64,000 nt of DNA from Vibrio mangrovi (GTDB lineage Bacteria > Pseudomonadota > Gammaproteobacteria > Enterobacterales > Vibrionaceae). Every line of letters starts with the position of its first letter. Positions within the stretch are counted from its first letter, which is position 1. The notes under the pieces were generated by a model. That model did not search any database. It saw nothing but the letters and a program-made list of their open reading frames with translations, and was not told the origin of the DNA. Below, piece after piece: positions 52,864 through 62,155 of this stretch. The stretch is from contig NZ_AP024883.1 in assembly GCF_024346955.1 (NCBI RefSeq), positions 3,348,001-3,412,000 on the forward strand. The letters run 5' to 3'. Position numbers and translations under genes: made by a program.

Positions 52864-54087
52864 TTAGCGTGTCATCAAATTATTCATTTCTAAAATCGGC
52901 ATCAGGGTTGCCATCACGATAAATAAAACCAATCCAGCCATTAATGCAATCAACATTGGTGTAAACAAACCCAAAGCAATATTGACTGTCGCTTCAAACT
53001 GTTCATCCTGATTATCCGCAGCACTAATCAACATTTTTTCCAGCTCACCACTCTGTTCCCCACTGGCAATCATATGTAGCATCATCGGAGGAAAGAGCTG
53101 AGTCTGTTGCAAAGACTTCCGGATGCTGGCACCTTCCCGGACAGATTCCGCAGCTTCCTGTACTTTTTGCTTCATGTAGGTATTCTCAACGACATCTTTA
53201 GCAACGATCATTGCATCCAGAATCGGGATACTACTAGAAGAACAAATTGCCAAAGTCCGGGCAAAACGAGAGGTATTCAGCCCCCGAACAATTTTCCCTA
53301 TCATCGGAACACTCATTAGCCTGCGATGAAAAGCAAATCGGATATGTGGCCGTTTTAAAGCAGACTGAAGCAACGCCCATCCGCCTAACACCAGTAGTAA
53401 GACCAACCAGCCCCATTCCTGAACAAAATGGCTCATATTTAACAAGAGTTGGGTTGATGCCGGCAGTGTTTGTCCCATCTGAATAAACTGTCCTACGATT
53501 TTCGGCACAACTGCAGCCAGAAGAAAAGCAACAATCGTAACCGCAAAAACAACCAGAACAATTGGATAGATCAAGGCCTGCAACAACTTTGATCGCATCT
53601 TCTGCCGGTTTTCGGTATAGCTGGCCAACCGGCTCAAAATCATATCCAGATGCCCGGATTTCTCACCGGCAGAAATCATTGACCGGAACAGGCTATCAAA
53701 AATGTGCGGATAGTCCGCCATACTGTCGGCTAATGTAAACCCTTCTGTCACTTTCGCTCTGACCCGGGTCAGAACACTGCGAATCCGCGGTTTTTCCGTC
53801 TGTTCTATGACGGCCTGCAAGCATGACTCCAACGGCATCCCAGACTGTATCAACGTAGACAACTGCCGGGTCAGTAAAGCCAGATCCGTCGCCCGGATCC
53901 CTCTTTTCCAAGTGGTAGCACTATTCTTGGTCTGACTATTTTTCTGAACCTGTGTCGCTTCAACGGCAATTGGTGTCAGTCCCTGCTCCTTCAAACGCTG
54001 GCGGACATGACGAGCACTATCTCCTTCGATCACGCCTTTCTTACGTTTACCTTTGAGATCGAGTGCCTGATATTCAAACGCAGCCAT
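52864..54087 (-). CDS. gspF: Type II secretion inner-membrane platform protein F
   Basis: Polytopic platform protein of 407 residues with two repeated cytosolic helical domains (about 65-190 and 270-390) and three membrane segments (about 170-192, 220-240 and 375-398). The first domain has RQLSTLIQSGMPLESCL and SAGEKSGHLDMIL; the second SGEQSGELEKML. ATG 54087 shares bases with the gspE stop (TGATG), so translation is coupled. Confidence 0.95.
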   Translation of the reverse strand: MAAFEYQALDLKGKRKKGVIEGDSARHVRQRLKEQGLTPIAVEATQVQKNSQTKNSATTWKRGIRATDLALLTRQLSTLIQSGMPLESCLQAVIEQTEKPRIRSVLTRVRAKVTEGFTLADSMADYPHIFDSLFRSMISAGEKSGHLDMILSRLASYTENRQKMRSKLLQALIYPIVLVVFAVTIVAFLLAAVVPKIVGQFIQMGQTLPASTQLLLNMSHFVQEWGWLVLLLVLGGWALLQSALKRPHIRFAFHRRLMSVPMIGKIVRGLNTSRFARTLAICSSSSIPILDAMIVAKDVVENTYMKQKVQEAAESVREGASIRKSLQQTQLFPPMMLHMIASGEQSGELEKMLISAADNQDEQFEATVNIALGLFTPMLIALMAGLVLFIVMATLMPILEMNNLMTR

Positions 54088-55559
54088 CAAACCTCCTCAG
54101 TCACCCGTAACACTTCTTCAAGTGTCGTGACACCAGCCCGAACCTTATTCAGTCCATCCATACGAATACTCGGACATGATTCCCTGATCCGTTCTTCAAT
54201 CGCCTGCTCACCGGCTTCGGTGTGAATCAGTGACTTGACCTTTTCATCAATCACCAACAGTTCGTGAATCCCGGTTCGTCCCCGATACCCTTTGAAATGG
54301 CACTTTTCACAACCTTTCGGCGCATATAACGTCAGACTTTCATCTTCCTGCAAATCAAACAGATTGCGCTGTTCTTTCTCTGCTTCAAATGGCTGCTTAC
54401 AATCCGGACATAAGGTACGGACCAAACGCTGAGCCAGAACACCAACCAGAGATGAAGAGACAAGAAATGATTCGATGCCCATATCTCTCAGACGCGTCAC
54501 CGCACCTATCGCAGTGTTTGTATGCAATGTTGACAACACCAGGTGGCCAGTCAGAGAAGCCTGAACGGCAATCTGTGCCGTCTCCAGATCCCGGATTTCT
54601 CCAACCATCACGACATCGGGATCCTGACGCAAAATTGCTCTCAGCCCGCGGGCAAATGTCATATCAACTTTTGGGTTCACCTGAGTCTGACCAATACCAT
54701 CGATATCAAACTCAATTGGATCTTCAACGGTCAGAATATTTTTCTCATTCCGATCCAATTCCTGTAAGCCGGCGTAAAGTGTGGTCGATTTACCAGAACC
54801 TGTTGGTCCGGTAACCAATAAAATCCCATGTGGTCGTTGCAGAAGCTCCCTGAATCGAACAAAAATCTGCTCCGTCATACCCAAACTGTATAAATCCATT
54901 TGGGTAGCATTTTTATCTAAAATACGCATCACCACACGCTCGCCATGAGATGACGGCATTGTAGACACACGAACATCCACAGCCCGGCCACCGATTCTCA
55001 AAGAAATACGACCATCCTGAGGCACCCGTTTCTCCGCAATATCCAGCTTTGCCATAACCTTCACACGTGAAACCAGCAGCGGTGCTAATTTACGGCTCGG
55101 AGATAAAACTTCCCGCAACATACCGTCAACCCGGAAACGGATCGACAATGATGTTTCAAAGGTTTCAATATGGATATCAGAGGCTTCTTCTTTGATAGCC
55201 TCACTCAACATGGCATTAATCAGTTTGATAATTGGAGCATCGTCATCAGAATCCAGCAGATCCTGATTATTTGGTAATTCTTCAGCCAGTGCGAAGAAAT
55301 CGTCACTGTCAGCACCTAAGTCTTCCATCAGTTGTCGTGTTTCAGAAGTATCACGCTGATAGACCTGAGTTAACTTTGATTCAAATTCCGATTCAGAAAG
55401 AGCCACCAGCTCAAATGACTTCTGCAAGACCCGTCGTGCCTCGGCTAAAGCTGAAATTGACGCTGGTTCAACATAATAAAGACATGGCGTATCCTCCTCA
55501 TGCGAGGCATCAAACACTAACTTATACCGGCTTGCAAAACTAAAAGGTAAACGCTGCAC
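54087..55559 (-). CDS. gspE: Type II secretion ATPase E
   Basis: Cytosolic AAA+-like ATPase that powers pseudopilus assembly. The 490-residue product has an N-terminal GspL-binding region, Walker A GPTGSGKSTT, the aspartate box DPIEFDIDGIGQTQVN, Walker B VVMVGEIRDLETA, the His box TLHTNTA and a four-cysteine zinc motif (CPDC and CEKC). The start is GTG at 55559, after AGGAG, five bases from the gspD stop. The N-terminus is about 12-15 residues shorter than I remember for V. cholerae EpsE. Confidence 0.96.
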   Translation of the reverse strand: MQRLPFSFASRYKLVFDASHEEDTPCLYYVEPASISALAEARRVLQKSFELVALSESEFESKLTQVYQRDTSETRQLMEDLGADSDDFFALAEELPNNQDLLDSDDDAPIIKLINAMLSEAIKEEASDIHIETFETSLSIRFRVDGMLREVLSPSRKLAPLLVSRVKVMAKLDIAEKRVPQDGRISLRIGGRAVDVRVSTMPSSHGERVVMRILDKNATQMDLYSLGMTEQIFVRFRELLQRPHGILLVTGPTGSGKSTTLYAGLQELDRNEKNILTVEDPIEFDIDGIGQTQVNPKVDMTFARGLRAILRQDPDVVMVGEIRDLETAQIAVQASLTGHLVLSTLHTNTAIGAVTRLRDMGIESFLVSSSLVGVLAQRLVRTLCPDCKQPFEAEKEQRNLFDLQEDESLTLYAPKGCEKCHFKGYRGRTGIHELLVIDEKVKSLIHTEAGEQAIEERIRESCPSIRMDGLNKVRAGVTTLEEVLRVTEEV

Positions 55560-55563
55560 AACT

Positions 55564-57591
55564 CTACTCCTGTTCCTGAGGAACCTGATCGAGAAATGCC
55601 TTTAATTCTGCCGGATAATGGATCTGCGAATCGAATGTAGGTAATACCGGTGTTTTCTTATCACCCATCAATTTCAGACCTCTTTCCGCTTTGACAAGCT
55701 GTTCAGCACGAATAAAGTTATACTTCCGCTGAGTCACACCATCGGCGGTAACGCCATCCCGGATAATTGTCGGCTTAATGAATACCATCAGGTTGCGTTT
55801 CTCAACTTTGGTACTGGTTGAGCGGAACAAATAGCCCAACAGAGGAATATCACCAAGCAACGGTACTTTCGAATCACTTTCCTGAGTCCGCTCGTCAATC
55901 ATTCCACCTAAAACCAGCATCTGACCGTCTTTCACCATGACCGATGTATTCAACTGACGTTTAGCAAACCGCACATCAACCGCACCGTCAGCAGCCAGAA
56001 CATTCGAAACTTCTTGCTCAATATTAAGCAGAACCGAATCACCCTCGTTAATCTGAGGAACAACTTTTAATTTGATACCAACTTCTTTCCGATCGACAGT
56101 CTGGAAAGGATTATCGTTCCCTGAACTTGAAGTCGCACCAGTCAATACAGGCACTTCCTCTCCAACAACAAAAGAAGCCTCACCGTTATCCATCACAGTA
56201 ATACTGGGTGATGACAGAATATTTGAGCTGGAATCATTCGAGACAGCGCTAATCAAAGAGGTCCAATCGCCCATGACAATGCTCACTGCCGCACCTTCAA
56301 CACCACTCAAAGCATCAGACAATGAGCTGTAGTCTCCGGATTCTGTCGTCGTGTAAGGTCGCCGATTACCATTATTATCTGTGTAATATTCGGTACTGAC
56401 CTGATCTTTGGCCTCTTCAAGACCGACCATCACATCACCAATAGAAGCACCGCTATTACCAAACTGAATTTCCGAACCACTCTCAATCGAGCCCCATTGC
56501 ACCCCAAGATTAATCCCTTCACCTTCGGACATTTCGACAATCAGTGCTTCAATTAAAACCTGGGCCCGGCGGATATCCAACTGGCTAATTACGTCCAGTA
56601 GCGGCTTCATAATATCCTGTGGAGCACTCAATATCAGAGAGTTGGTATCTTTGTGAGCTGCGATCGTGACATCAGTGCGGCTTGACGTAGAAGCTTTCTG
56701 ATCCCCCTGTTTCTCCGACTGAATATTATCGGAAACACCTTTCAGGACATCGACTAAATCTTCAGCTTTGGCATATTTCAGATAAACAACCCGGTGGTTA
56801 CTTTTCGTCGCCATTTCAACATCCAGACGTTTAATCAGCCGTACGATTCTTTTCCGGACTTTCGGATCTCCGGAAATCAGAATCGAATTGGTACGATCAT
56901 CAGCAACCAACTGAGGTTGTAAAATTTGAGGTAGGTTTCTCGTTTCTTTATTTGTATCCAGCGCACTCACAATCCGGACAATTTCCGGAGCAGAAGCATT
57001 TGTCAGCGTGACAACATCAATATCCGTATTTCCGGCCTGATCAACCCGCTCAATAATCTGAGCCAGACGATCGACAACGGCTGAGCGTCCGGTCAGCAGG
57101 ATAATATTGGCCGGTTCATAATGAACAACATTACCAGCTCCGGCATTGTTCACTAACTGACGCAACAAGGGAGATAGTTCTTTTACGGAAACATTATGCA
57201 CCGAAACCACTCGGGTAATTACACTATCTGCATCCGTATTGCTACTTGAATCCAATACCGGAATAGCTGATGTTTTTGCATCTTTGGATTTAATAACTTT
57301 CAGAACACCATTGTCCATCTCAACAACAGCAAAGCCATATACTTCCAGAACGTTCAGAAAGAAACCGTAGTATTGGTCATCATTGAGTGTGTCATAACTG
57401 CGCACATCAATTTTTCCCCGGACCGAAGGATCGACAATAATTGTTTTGTGTAGGTTACGACCAACGATGTTAATAAATTCTTGAATATCTGTGCCTTTAA
57501 AATTGACGCTGTACTCATTCGCTAAAGCTGCCGGAGAAAGAATCAAACTCCCTAGTAGCAACCATGCGCTTTTTTTTAGCCAATACTTCAC
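55564..57591 (-). CDS. gspD: Type II secretion outer-membrane secretin D
   Basis: Forms the outer-membrane secretion channel. The 675-residue product has a signal peptide (1-24, ending SPAALA), an N0 domain (YSVNFKGTDIQEFINIVGRN), three N1-N3 KH-like repeats (about 125-340) and the secretin core (about 350-615) with VPVLTGATSSSGNDNPFQTV and the C-terminal secretin signature VEKRNLMVFIKPTII. The C-terminal S-domain suggests a pilotin-dependent secretin. Gene order C-D-E is standard. Confidence 0.96.
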   Translation of the reverse strand: MKYWLKKSAWLLLGSLILSPAALANEYSVNFKGTDIQEFINIVGRNLHKTIIVDPSVRGKIDVRSYDTLNDDQYYGFFLNVLEVYGFAVVEMDNGVLKVIKSKDAKTSAIPVLDSSSNTDADSVITRVVSVHNVSVKELSPLLRQLVNNAGAGNVVHYEPANIILLTGRSAVVDRLAQIIERVDQAGNTDIDVVTLTNASAPEIVRIVSALDTNKETRNLPQILQPQLVADDRTNSILISGDPKVRKRIVRLIKRLDVEMATKSNHRVVYLKYAKAEDLVDVLKGVSDNIQSEKQGDQKASTSSRTDVTIAAHKDTNSLILSAPQDIMKPLLDVISQLDIRRAQVLIEALIVEMSEGEGINLGVQWGSIESGSEIQFGNSGASIGDVMVGLEEAKDQVSTEYYTDNNGNRRPYTTTESGDYSSLSDALSGVEGAAVSIVMGDWTSLISAVSNDSSSNILSSPSITVMDNGEASFVVGEEVPVLTGATSSSGNDNPFQTVDRKEVGIKLKVVPQINEGDSVLLNIEQEVSNVLAADGAVDVRFAKRQLNTSVMVKDGQMLVLGGMIDERTQESDSKVPLLGDIPLLGYLFRSTSTKVEKRNLMVFIKPTIIRDGVTADGVTQRKYNFIRAEQLVKAERGLKLMGDKKTPVLPTFDSQIHYPAELKAFLDQVPQEQE

Positions 57592-57624
57592 GTCTTCACT
57601 CCCTCAATGCCTAGTGACGCTGCA

Positions 57625-58566
57625 TTAAAATTGAATATATATATCATGAGTCTGCCCATCTCTCTCCACCGTAATTTTTACGTCCGATAGGTCTGATAGA
57701 ACTTTGGTGATGTCAGGCATTGCATTTTCCTGCCTTAAGTCAACATCATTCAGTCTGATGGCAATATCACCATTCTGTAATCCTACAGAACGAAATAACT
57801 CCGGTGAACGTCCGGGGCTCAAACGATAGCCGATGATATCATCATCACGTTTCATCTGAGATAAACGAACATACTGAAATAAAACCTGAGGATTATCCGC
57901 AATCTCCTGTTTTATTTCATCCAGCCGTTCCGACTGAGTACTACGTTCTCCGCTCTCATAATTGACAAAATCATCCGGAGCCGGGGCTGGTTCTGAAGGA
58001 TGAATCTGAGCTCTGGTCGTATCAAGACGACTATACTCAACATCTTCCAGCATCAGTGTTTCATCTCTTCCCGCGTTACGAATAATGACACGGTCATTAA
58101 AAACCGACTCCAATGTGACCCGAGTACCCTCAATCCGTTCTTTCAATCCGTAAGTTGCCTGTACGCCCTGAAAAGCGATTATGGCAAGATCTTCTCTGTT
58201 ATTATCACTAACTACAACACCGACAAGTTTCAGATTTAACTTTGTTTTCGGTGCATTCACGGCAGTCTCACGAACAACTGTTTTTTCACTCTGTTTTTGT
58301 ACTTCACCAAAAAGTTTTTTGTTTTTCACAAACTGTCCGTCAAAAACATCAACTGAACCATGCTGTTCCAAAGATGATGGTTTCCATGAGGCAACCTGAA
58401 CTGTCTCAAACGGCGCCCAGACAAGCTGTCCGAATACCCAGACAGCTCCCAGCCATATCCCAACAGAGACAATGGTACTGAGCAATGGTTGATAATGAGT
58501 GAAAGAACGCAATAAAGACATGAATAATGCAGGTACTGAGTTCTTTAGTGTGTCAACTTGTGGCAA
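57625..58566 (-). CDS. gspC: Type II secretion protein C
   Basis: First gene of the operon. The 313-residue product has a short cytosolic end, a membrane segment (about 33-51), the HR domain that contacts GspD (about 110-170, KLNLKLVGVVVSDNN) and a C-terminal PDZ domain (about 235-313, GYRLSPGRSPELFRSVGLQNGDIAIRLNDVD). The start given is TTG 58566, with AAGGG seven bases upstream; ATG 58521 would give a 298-residue form with a shorter cytosolic end. The promoter lies in the 206-base gap to hslR. Confidence 0.88.
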   Translation of the reverse strand: MPQVDTLKNSVPALFMSLLRSFTHYQPLLSTIVSVGIWLGAVWVFGQLVWAPFETVQVASWKPSSLEQHGSVDVFDGQFVKNKKLFGEVQKQSEKTVVRETAVNAPKTKLNLKLVGVVVSDNNREDLAIIAFQGVQATYGLKERIEGTRVTLESVFNDRVIIRNAGRDETLMLEDVEYSRLDTTRAQIHPSEPAPAPDDFVNYESGERSTQSERLDEIKQEIADNPQVLFQYVRLSQMKRDDDIIGYRLSPGRSPELFRSVGLQNGDIAIRLNDVDLRQENAMPDITKVLSDLSDVKITVERDGQTHDIYIQF

Positions 58567-58772
58567 TCTCTAACCCTTTGAATTTATCCCTGATTAATCG
58601 GCATAACAGATCATATCACGCCGTATTAAAACCCTGACTAATATAACATACCCGATTCACTATCCACTGTTTTATACTCAAATTTCATCATTTTCTTGAA
58701 AACCTAGGGATAAACCACCATTTATCCCTCTGTTATTGAGTAAAACAACATATTCAAAGGACGATTTTCACT

Positions 58773-59159
58773 ATGAGTTCTACCGGAGAGCTGATACGGC
58801 TAGATAAATGGCTCTGGGCTGCACGATTTTATAAAACCCGTTCAATTGCCAGAAATATGGTTGACGGCGGTAAAGTCCATTATAATGGGCAACGGACTAA
58901 ACCAAGTAAAATCGTAGAAGTCGGAGCGATCATCACGCTTAGACAAGGGCAAGAAGAAAAAGTTGTCATCGTTGACAAAATATCAGGCCAACGCAGGGGA
59001 GCACCTGAAGCACAGACGCTGTATACAGAAACAGCAGAAAGCATTCAGAAGCGGGAAGCTCATGCAATGCAGCGGAAGCTCAATGCACACAACCCGAGTC
59101 CGGAGAGACGCCCTGATAAAAAACAACGACGCGATATAATCAAATTTAAACATCAATAG
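58773..59159 (+). CDS. hslR: Ribosome-associated heat shock protein HslR (Hsp15)
   Basis: Small S4-domain RNA-binding protein that rescues stalled 50S subunits carrying peptidyl-tRNA. The 128-residue product has IRLDKWLWAARFYKTRSIARNMV (S4 motif, about 8-30) and a basic tail (RRPDKKQRRDIIKFKHQ). AAGGAC precedes ATG 58773. It pairs with hslO 23 bases downstream, divergent from gspC. Confidence 0.95.
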   Translation: MSSTGELIRLDKWLWAARFYKTRSIARNMVDGGKVHYNGQRTKPSKIVEVGAIITLRQGQEEKVVIVDKISGQRRGAPEAQTLYTETAESIQKREAHAMQRKLNAHNPSPERRPDKKQRRDIIKFKHQ

Positions 59160-59182
59160 AGAACAAAGCTGGAGTTTCCTTC

Positions 59183-60058
59183 ATGGCAAGCAATATGTTA
59201 AACCGCTACCTGTTTGACGAATTATCGGTACGTGGTGAGCTGGTACAACTGGATGAAGTTTATCAACAAGTCGTTTCCAGTCAGGAATATCCGGCCCCAA
59301 TTCAGGCTCTGCTGGGAGAGTTGCTTGTCGCAACCACGCTTCTCACTGCCACACTTAAGTTTGAAGGAGCAATTACAATACAACTTCAGGGTGACGGCCC
59401 GGTATCTCTTGCCGTCATCAACGGTAATCACGAGCAGAATGTTCGTGGTGTTGCCCGGTGGGAAGGTGAAATCCCTGAAGATGCGACTTTGTGCCAGTTG
59501 ATGGGAAAAGGCTATCTAGTGATTACTATCGACCCGGACAAAGGGGAAAGATATCAGGGTATTGTTGCTTTGGAAGGCGATCGGTTAGCCGATGTTCTCG
59601 AGACTTACTTCGAACAGTCAGAACAACTGAAAACACGTCTATGGATTCGGACCGGACAGTCGGAAGATAAACTCAATGCTGCAGGAATGCTCCTGCAAAT
59701 CATCCCCGATGGCACAGGCTCTCCTGAAGACTTTGAACATCTGGAGCAGTTAACCGACACCATCACCGATAATGAGCTCTTCTCGCTGGAAGCCAATGAA
59801 TTACTTTACCGACTGTACAATCAGGAAACCGTCCGGCTTTTTGAACCACAACCGGTTACTTTCCGTTGCGGATGCTCCCGCCAACGTAGCGGGGCAGCAA
59901 TCATTGCGATTTCAGAAGAAGAAATCCGGGAAATGCTGGAAAAAGATCCCATCATTTCACTCCATTGCGAATATTGCGGCACAACCTATCAGTTTGACGA
60001 AAATGAGATCAAAGAGTTACGTTACCGCTCGCTGGATCAAAACAAAACCATTCATTAA
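59183..60058 (+). CDS. hslO: Redox-regulated chaperone Hsp33
   Basis: Cytosolic holdase switched on by oxidative stress. The 291-residue product has the Hsp33 core (about 1-180, FDELSVRGELVQLDEVYQ) and the C-terminal zinc/redox switch with CGC near residue 232 and CEYCG near 265, all four cysteines present. It follows hslR in one unit; a terminator follows. Confidence 0.95.
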   Translation: MASNMLNRYLFDELSVRGELVQLDEVYQQVVSSQEYPAPIQALLGELLVATTLLTATLKFEGAITIQLQGDGPVSLAVINGNHEQNVRGVARWEGEIPEDATLCQLMGKGYLVITIDPDKGERYQGIVALEGDRLADVLETYFEQSEQLKTRLWIRTGQSEDKLNAAGMLLQIIPDGTGSPEDFEHLEQLTDTITDNELFSLEANELLYRLYNQETVRLFEPQPVTFRCGCSRQRSGAAIIAISEEEIREMLEKDPIISLHCEYCGTTYQFDENEIKELRYRSLDQNKTIH

Positions 60059-60093
60059 TTCTCGCCTATTATTAAGCAATTTTTCCATTCTTT

Positions 60094-60119
60094 AAGCCAG
60101 TTTAAAAACTGGCTTTATT
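60094..60119 (+). terminator. Terminator after hslO
   Basis: AAGCCAGTTT (60094-60103) pairs with AAACTGGCTT (60106-60115), followed by TATT. Confidence 0.75.
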
Positions 60120-60400
60120 GATACTTATACAACATAAAACACTGCCTTTCCGTATAAAACTCAACATATTATCAACACTTAATTTTCATAAATTAATAAT
60201 TTCTCTCACCTAGTCTAAACTATCTTGTATAAGTTAAAATAACTTGCCCAGATATGTGACGAAACACTTAAATGCTCACTGGAAATGTGGATATTTTTTG
60301 AACCATCTCCCTGTTTTCGATGGTCCTCGTTGCTAGCATGGTGTACAGATTACATAAAAAATTCTTACAAAATCTCTACAATTCCTACAAAGGAGCACCT
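60120..60400 (+). promoter_or_regulatory. pckA upstream region
   Basis: About 280 AT-rich bases. TGTGA at 60255-60259 could be one half of a CRP site, with a poor partner. A very good AAAGGAG ribosome-binding site lies at 60389-60395. No other structured element was recognised. Confidence 0.35.
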
Positions 60401-62029
60401 ATGACCGTAATGGAACAAATAAAGGCTGCAAACATGGATCTTACCTCTTATGGCATCACTGATGTGACCGAAGTTATTCATAACCCGAGTTATGATCAGT
60501 TATTCGAGGAAGAAACAGCTTCTCACCTAGAAGGCTATGAAAAAGGAGTCTTAACCGAACTAGGCGCAGTGGCTGTTGACACCGGTATTTTCACCGGCCG
60601 TTCCCCGAAAGATAAATACATTGTGAAAGATGACACCACGAAAGATAATTTCTGGTGGACCTCCGACACCGTAAAAAATGATAACAAGCCCATTTCTCAG
60701 GCTGTCTGGGATGACTTGAAAGGACTTGTCACCAAACAACTGTCGGGTAAACGCTTGTTTGTTGTCGACGGCTATTGTGGCGCAAACCCCGATACCCGCC
60801 TTTGTGTCCGCTTCATCACAGAAGTCGCCTGGCAGGCTCATTTTGTGAAGAATATGTTCATTCGTCCAAGTGACGAAGAGCTCGCAACATTTGAACCAAA
60901 CTTTGTGGTGATGAATGGCGCTAAATGTACCAACCCTAACTGGGAAGCTCACGGTCTGAACTCTGAAAACTTCACCGTATTCAATCTAACGGAAAAAATG
61001 CAATTAATCGGCGGCACCTGGTACGGCGGTGAAATGAAAAAAGGCATTTTCGCCATGATGAATTACTTCCTGCCGCTGAAAGGAATTGCAGCAATGCACT
61101 GCTCAGCTAACATGGGAAAAGATGGTGATGTTGCGGTTTTCTTCGGTCTGTCCGGTACAGGGAAAACCACACTATCAACAGATCCGAAACGAGCTCTGAT
61201 TGGTGATGACGAGCACGGTTGGGACGATGATGGTGTCTTTAACTTTGAAGGTGGATGTTATGCAAAAACCATCAAGTTATCTAAAGAAGCCGAGCCGGAC
61301 ATTTACAACGCGATTCGCAGAGATGCGCTGCTTGAGAACGTCACTGTCCGTACTGATGGTACCGTAGATTTTGATGATGGTTCTAAAACAGAAAATACTC
61401 GTGTTTCCTATCCGATCTATCATATCGATAATATCGTCAAACCAGTATCGAAAGGTGGACACGCCAGCAAAGTAATCTTCCTGTCTGCTGATGCGTTTGG
61501 TGTATTGCCACCGGTTTCTAAGCTCACTCCTGAGCAAACCAAATACCACTTCCTGTCTGGTTTTACAGCAAAACTAGCAGGTACTGAACGTGGCATTACA
61601 GAACCGACACCGACTTTTTCAGCCTGCTTTGGTGCTGCATTCCTGACATTGCATCCAACCAAATATGCAGAAGTTCTGGTCAAGCGAATGGAAGCAGTCG
61701 GCGCTGAAGCTTATCTGGTGAATACTGGTTGGAATGGCACCGGAAAGCGTATTTCCATTCAGGACACCCGAGCGATTATTGATGCGATCCTTGACGGCTC
61801 CATTGAAAAAGCTTCGACTAAAACTGTGCCAATCTTTAACCTTGAAATCCCGACATCACTACCAGGTGTAAATCCGGATATTCTTGATCCTCGTGACACC
61901 TATGTTGATGCTCTGCAGTGGGAAAGCAAAGCCAAAGATTTAGCTTCTCGTTTCGTGAAAAACTTTGACAAGTATACCGATAACGATGAAGGTAAAGCAC
62001 TGGTTTCTGCCGGACCACAAGCGGATTAA
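60401..62029 (+). CDS. pckA: Phosphoenolpyruvate carboxykinase (ATP)
   Basis: Converts oxaloacetate and ATP to phosphoenolpyruvate, ADP and CO2: the entry step of gluconeogenesis from organic acids. The 542-residue product (from ATG 60401, chosen for the AAAGGAG site and family start) has the kinase loop GLSGTGKTTLS, IGDDEHGWDDDGVFNFEGGC, RSPKDKYIV near the start, and the RISIQDTRAI region. An ORF extending 27 codons further upstream is not conserved. A terminator follows. Confidence 0.97.
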   Translation: MTVMEQIKAANMDLTSYGITDVTEVIHNPSYDQLFEEETASHLEGYEKGVLTELGAVAVDTGIFTGRSPKDKYIVKDDTTKDNFWWTSDTVKNDNKPISQAVWDDLKGLVTKQLSGKRLFVVDGYCGANPDTRLCVRFITEVAWQAHFVKNMFIRPSDEELATFEPNFVVMNGAKCTNPNWEAHGLNSENFTVFNLTEKMQLIGGTWYGGEMKKGIFAMMNYFLPLKGIAAMHCSANMGKDGDVAVFFGLSGTGKTTLSTDPKRALIGDDEHGWDDDGVFNFEGGCYAKTIKLSKEAEPDIYNAIRRDALLENVTVRTDGTVDFDDGSKTENTRVSYPIYHIDNIVKPVSKGGHASKVIFLSADAFGVLPPVSKLTPEQTKYHFLSGFTAKLAGTERGITEPTPTFSACFGAAFLTLHPTKYAEVLVKRMEAVGAEAYLVNTGWNGTGKRISIQDTRAIIDAILDGSIEKASTKTVPIFNLEIPTSLPGVNPDILDPRDTYVDALQWESKAKDLASRFVKNFDKYTDNDEGKALVSAGPQAD

Positions 62030-62050
62030 TATCACCGAAAAGATATCAAC

Positions 62051-62078
62051 AAGCCCCTATTTTCAGGGGCTTTCTTTC
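62051..62078 (+). terminator. Terminator after pckA
   Basis: AAGCCCCT (62051-62058) pairs with AGGGGCTT (62065-62072), followed by TCTTTCT. Confidence 0.85.
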
Positions 62079-62155
62079 TAACCACACGAATTTTGTTGAA
62101 GCAAATCGATTTTTGTTCCAATCTGTTAGACCGAATTAACCGATGGTCTTAAAAG

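Noticed and set aside
60320..60400. 27-codon extension of pckA
   Set aside because: The ATG at 60401 has an ideal AAAGGAG site and matches the family start; the extension is AT-rich leader sequence.
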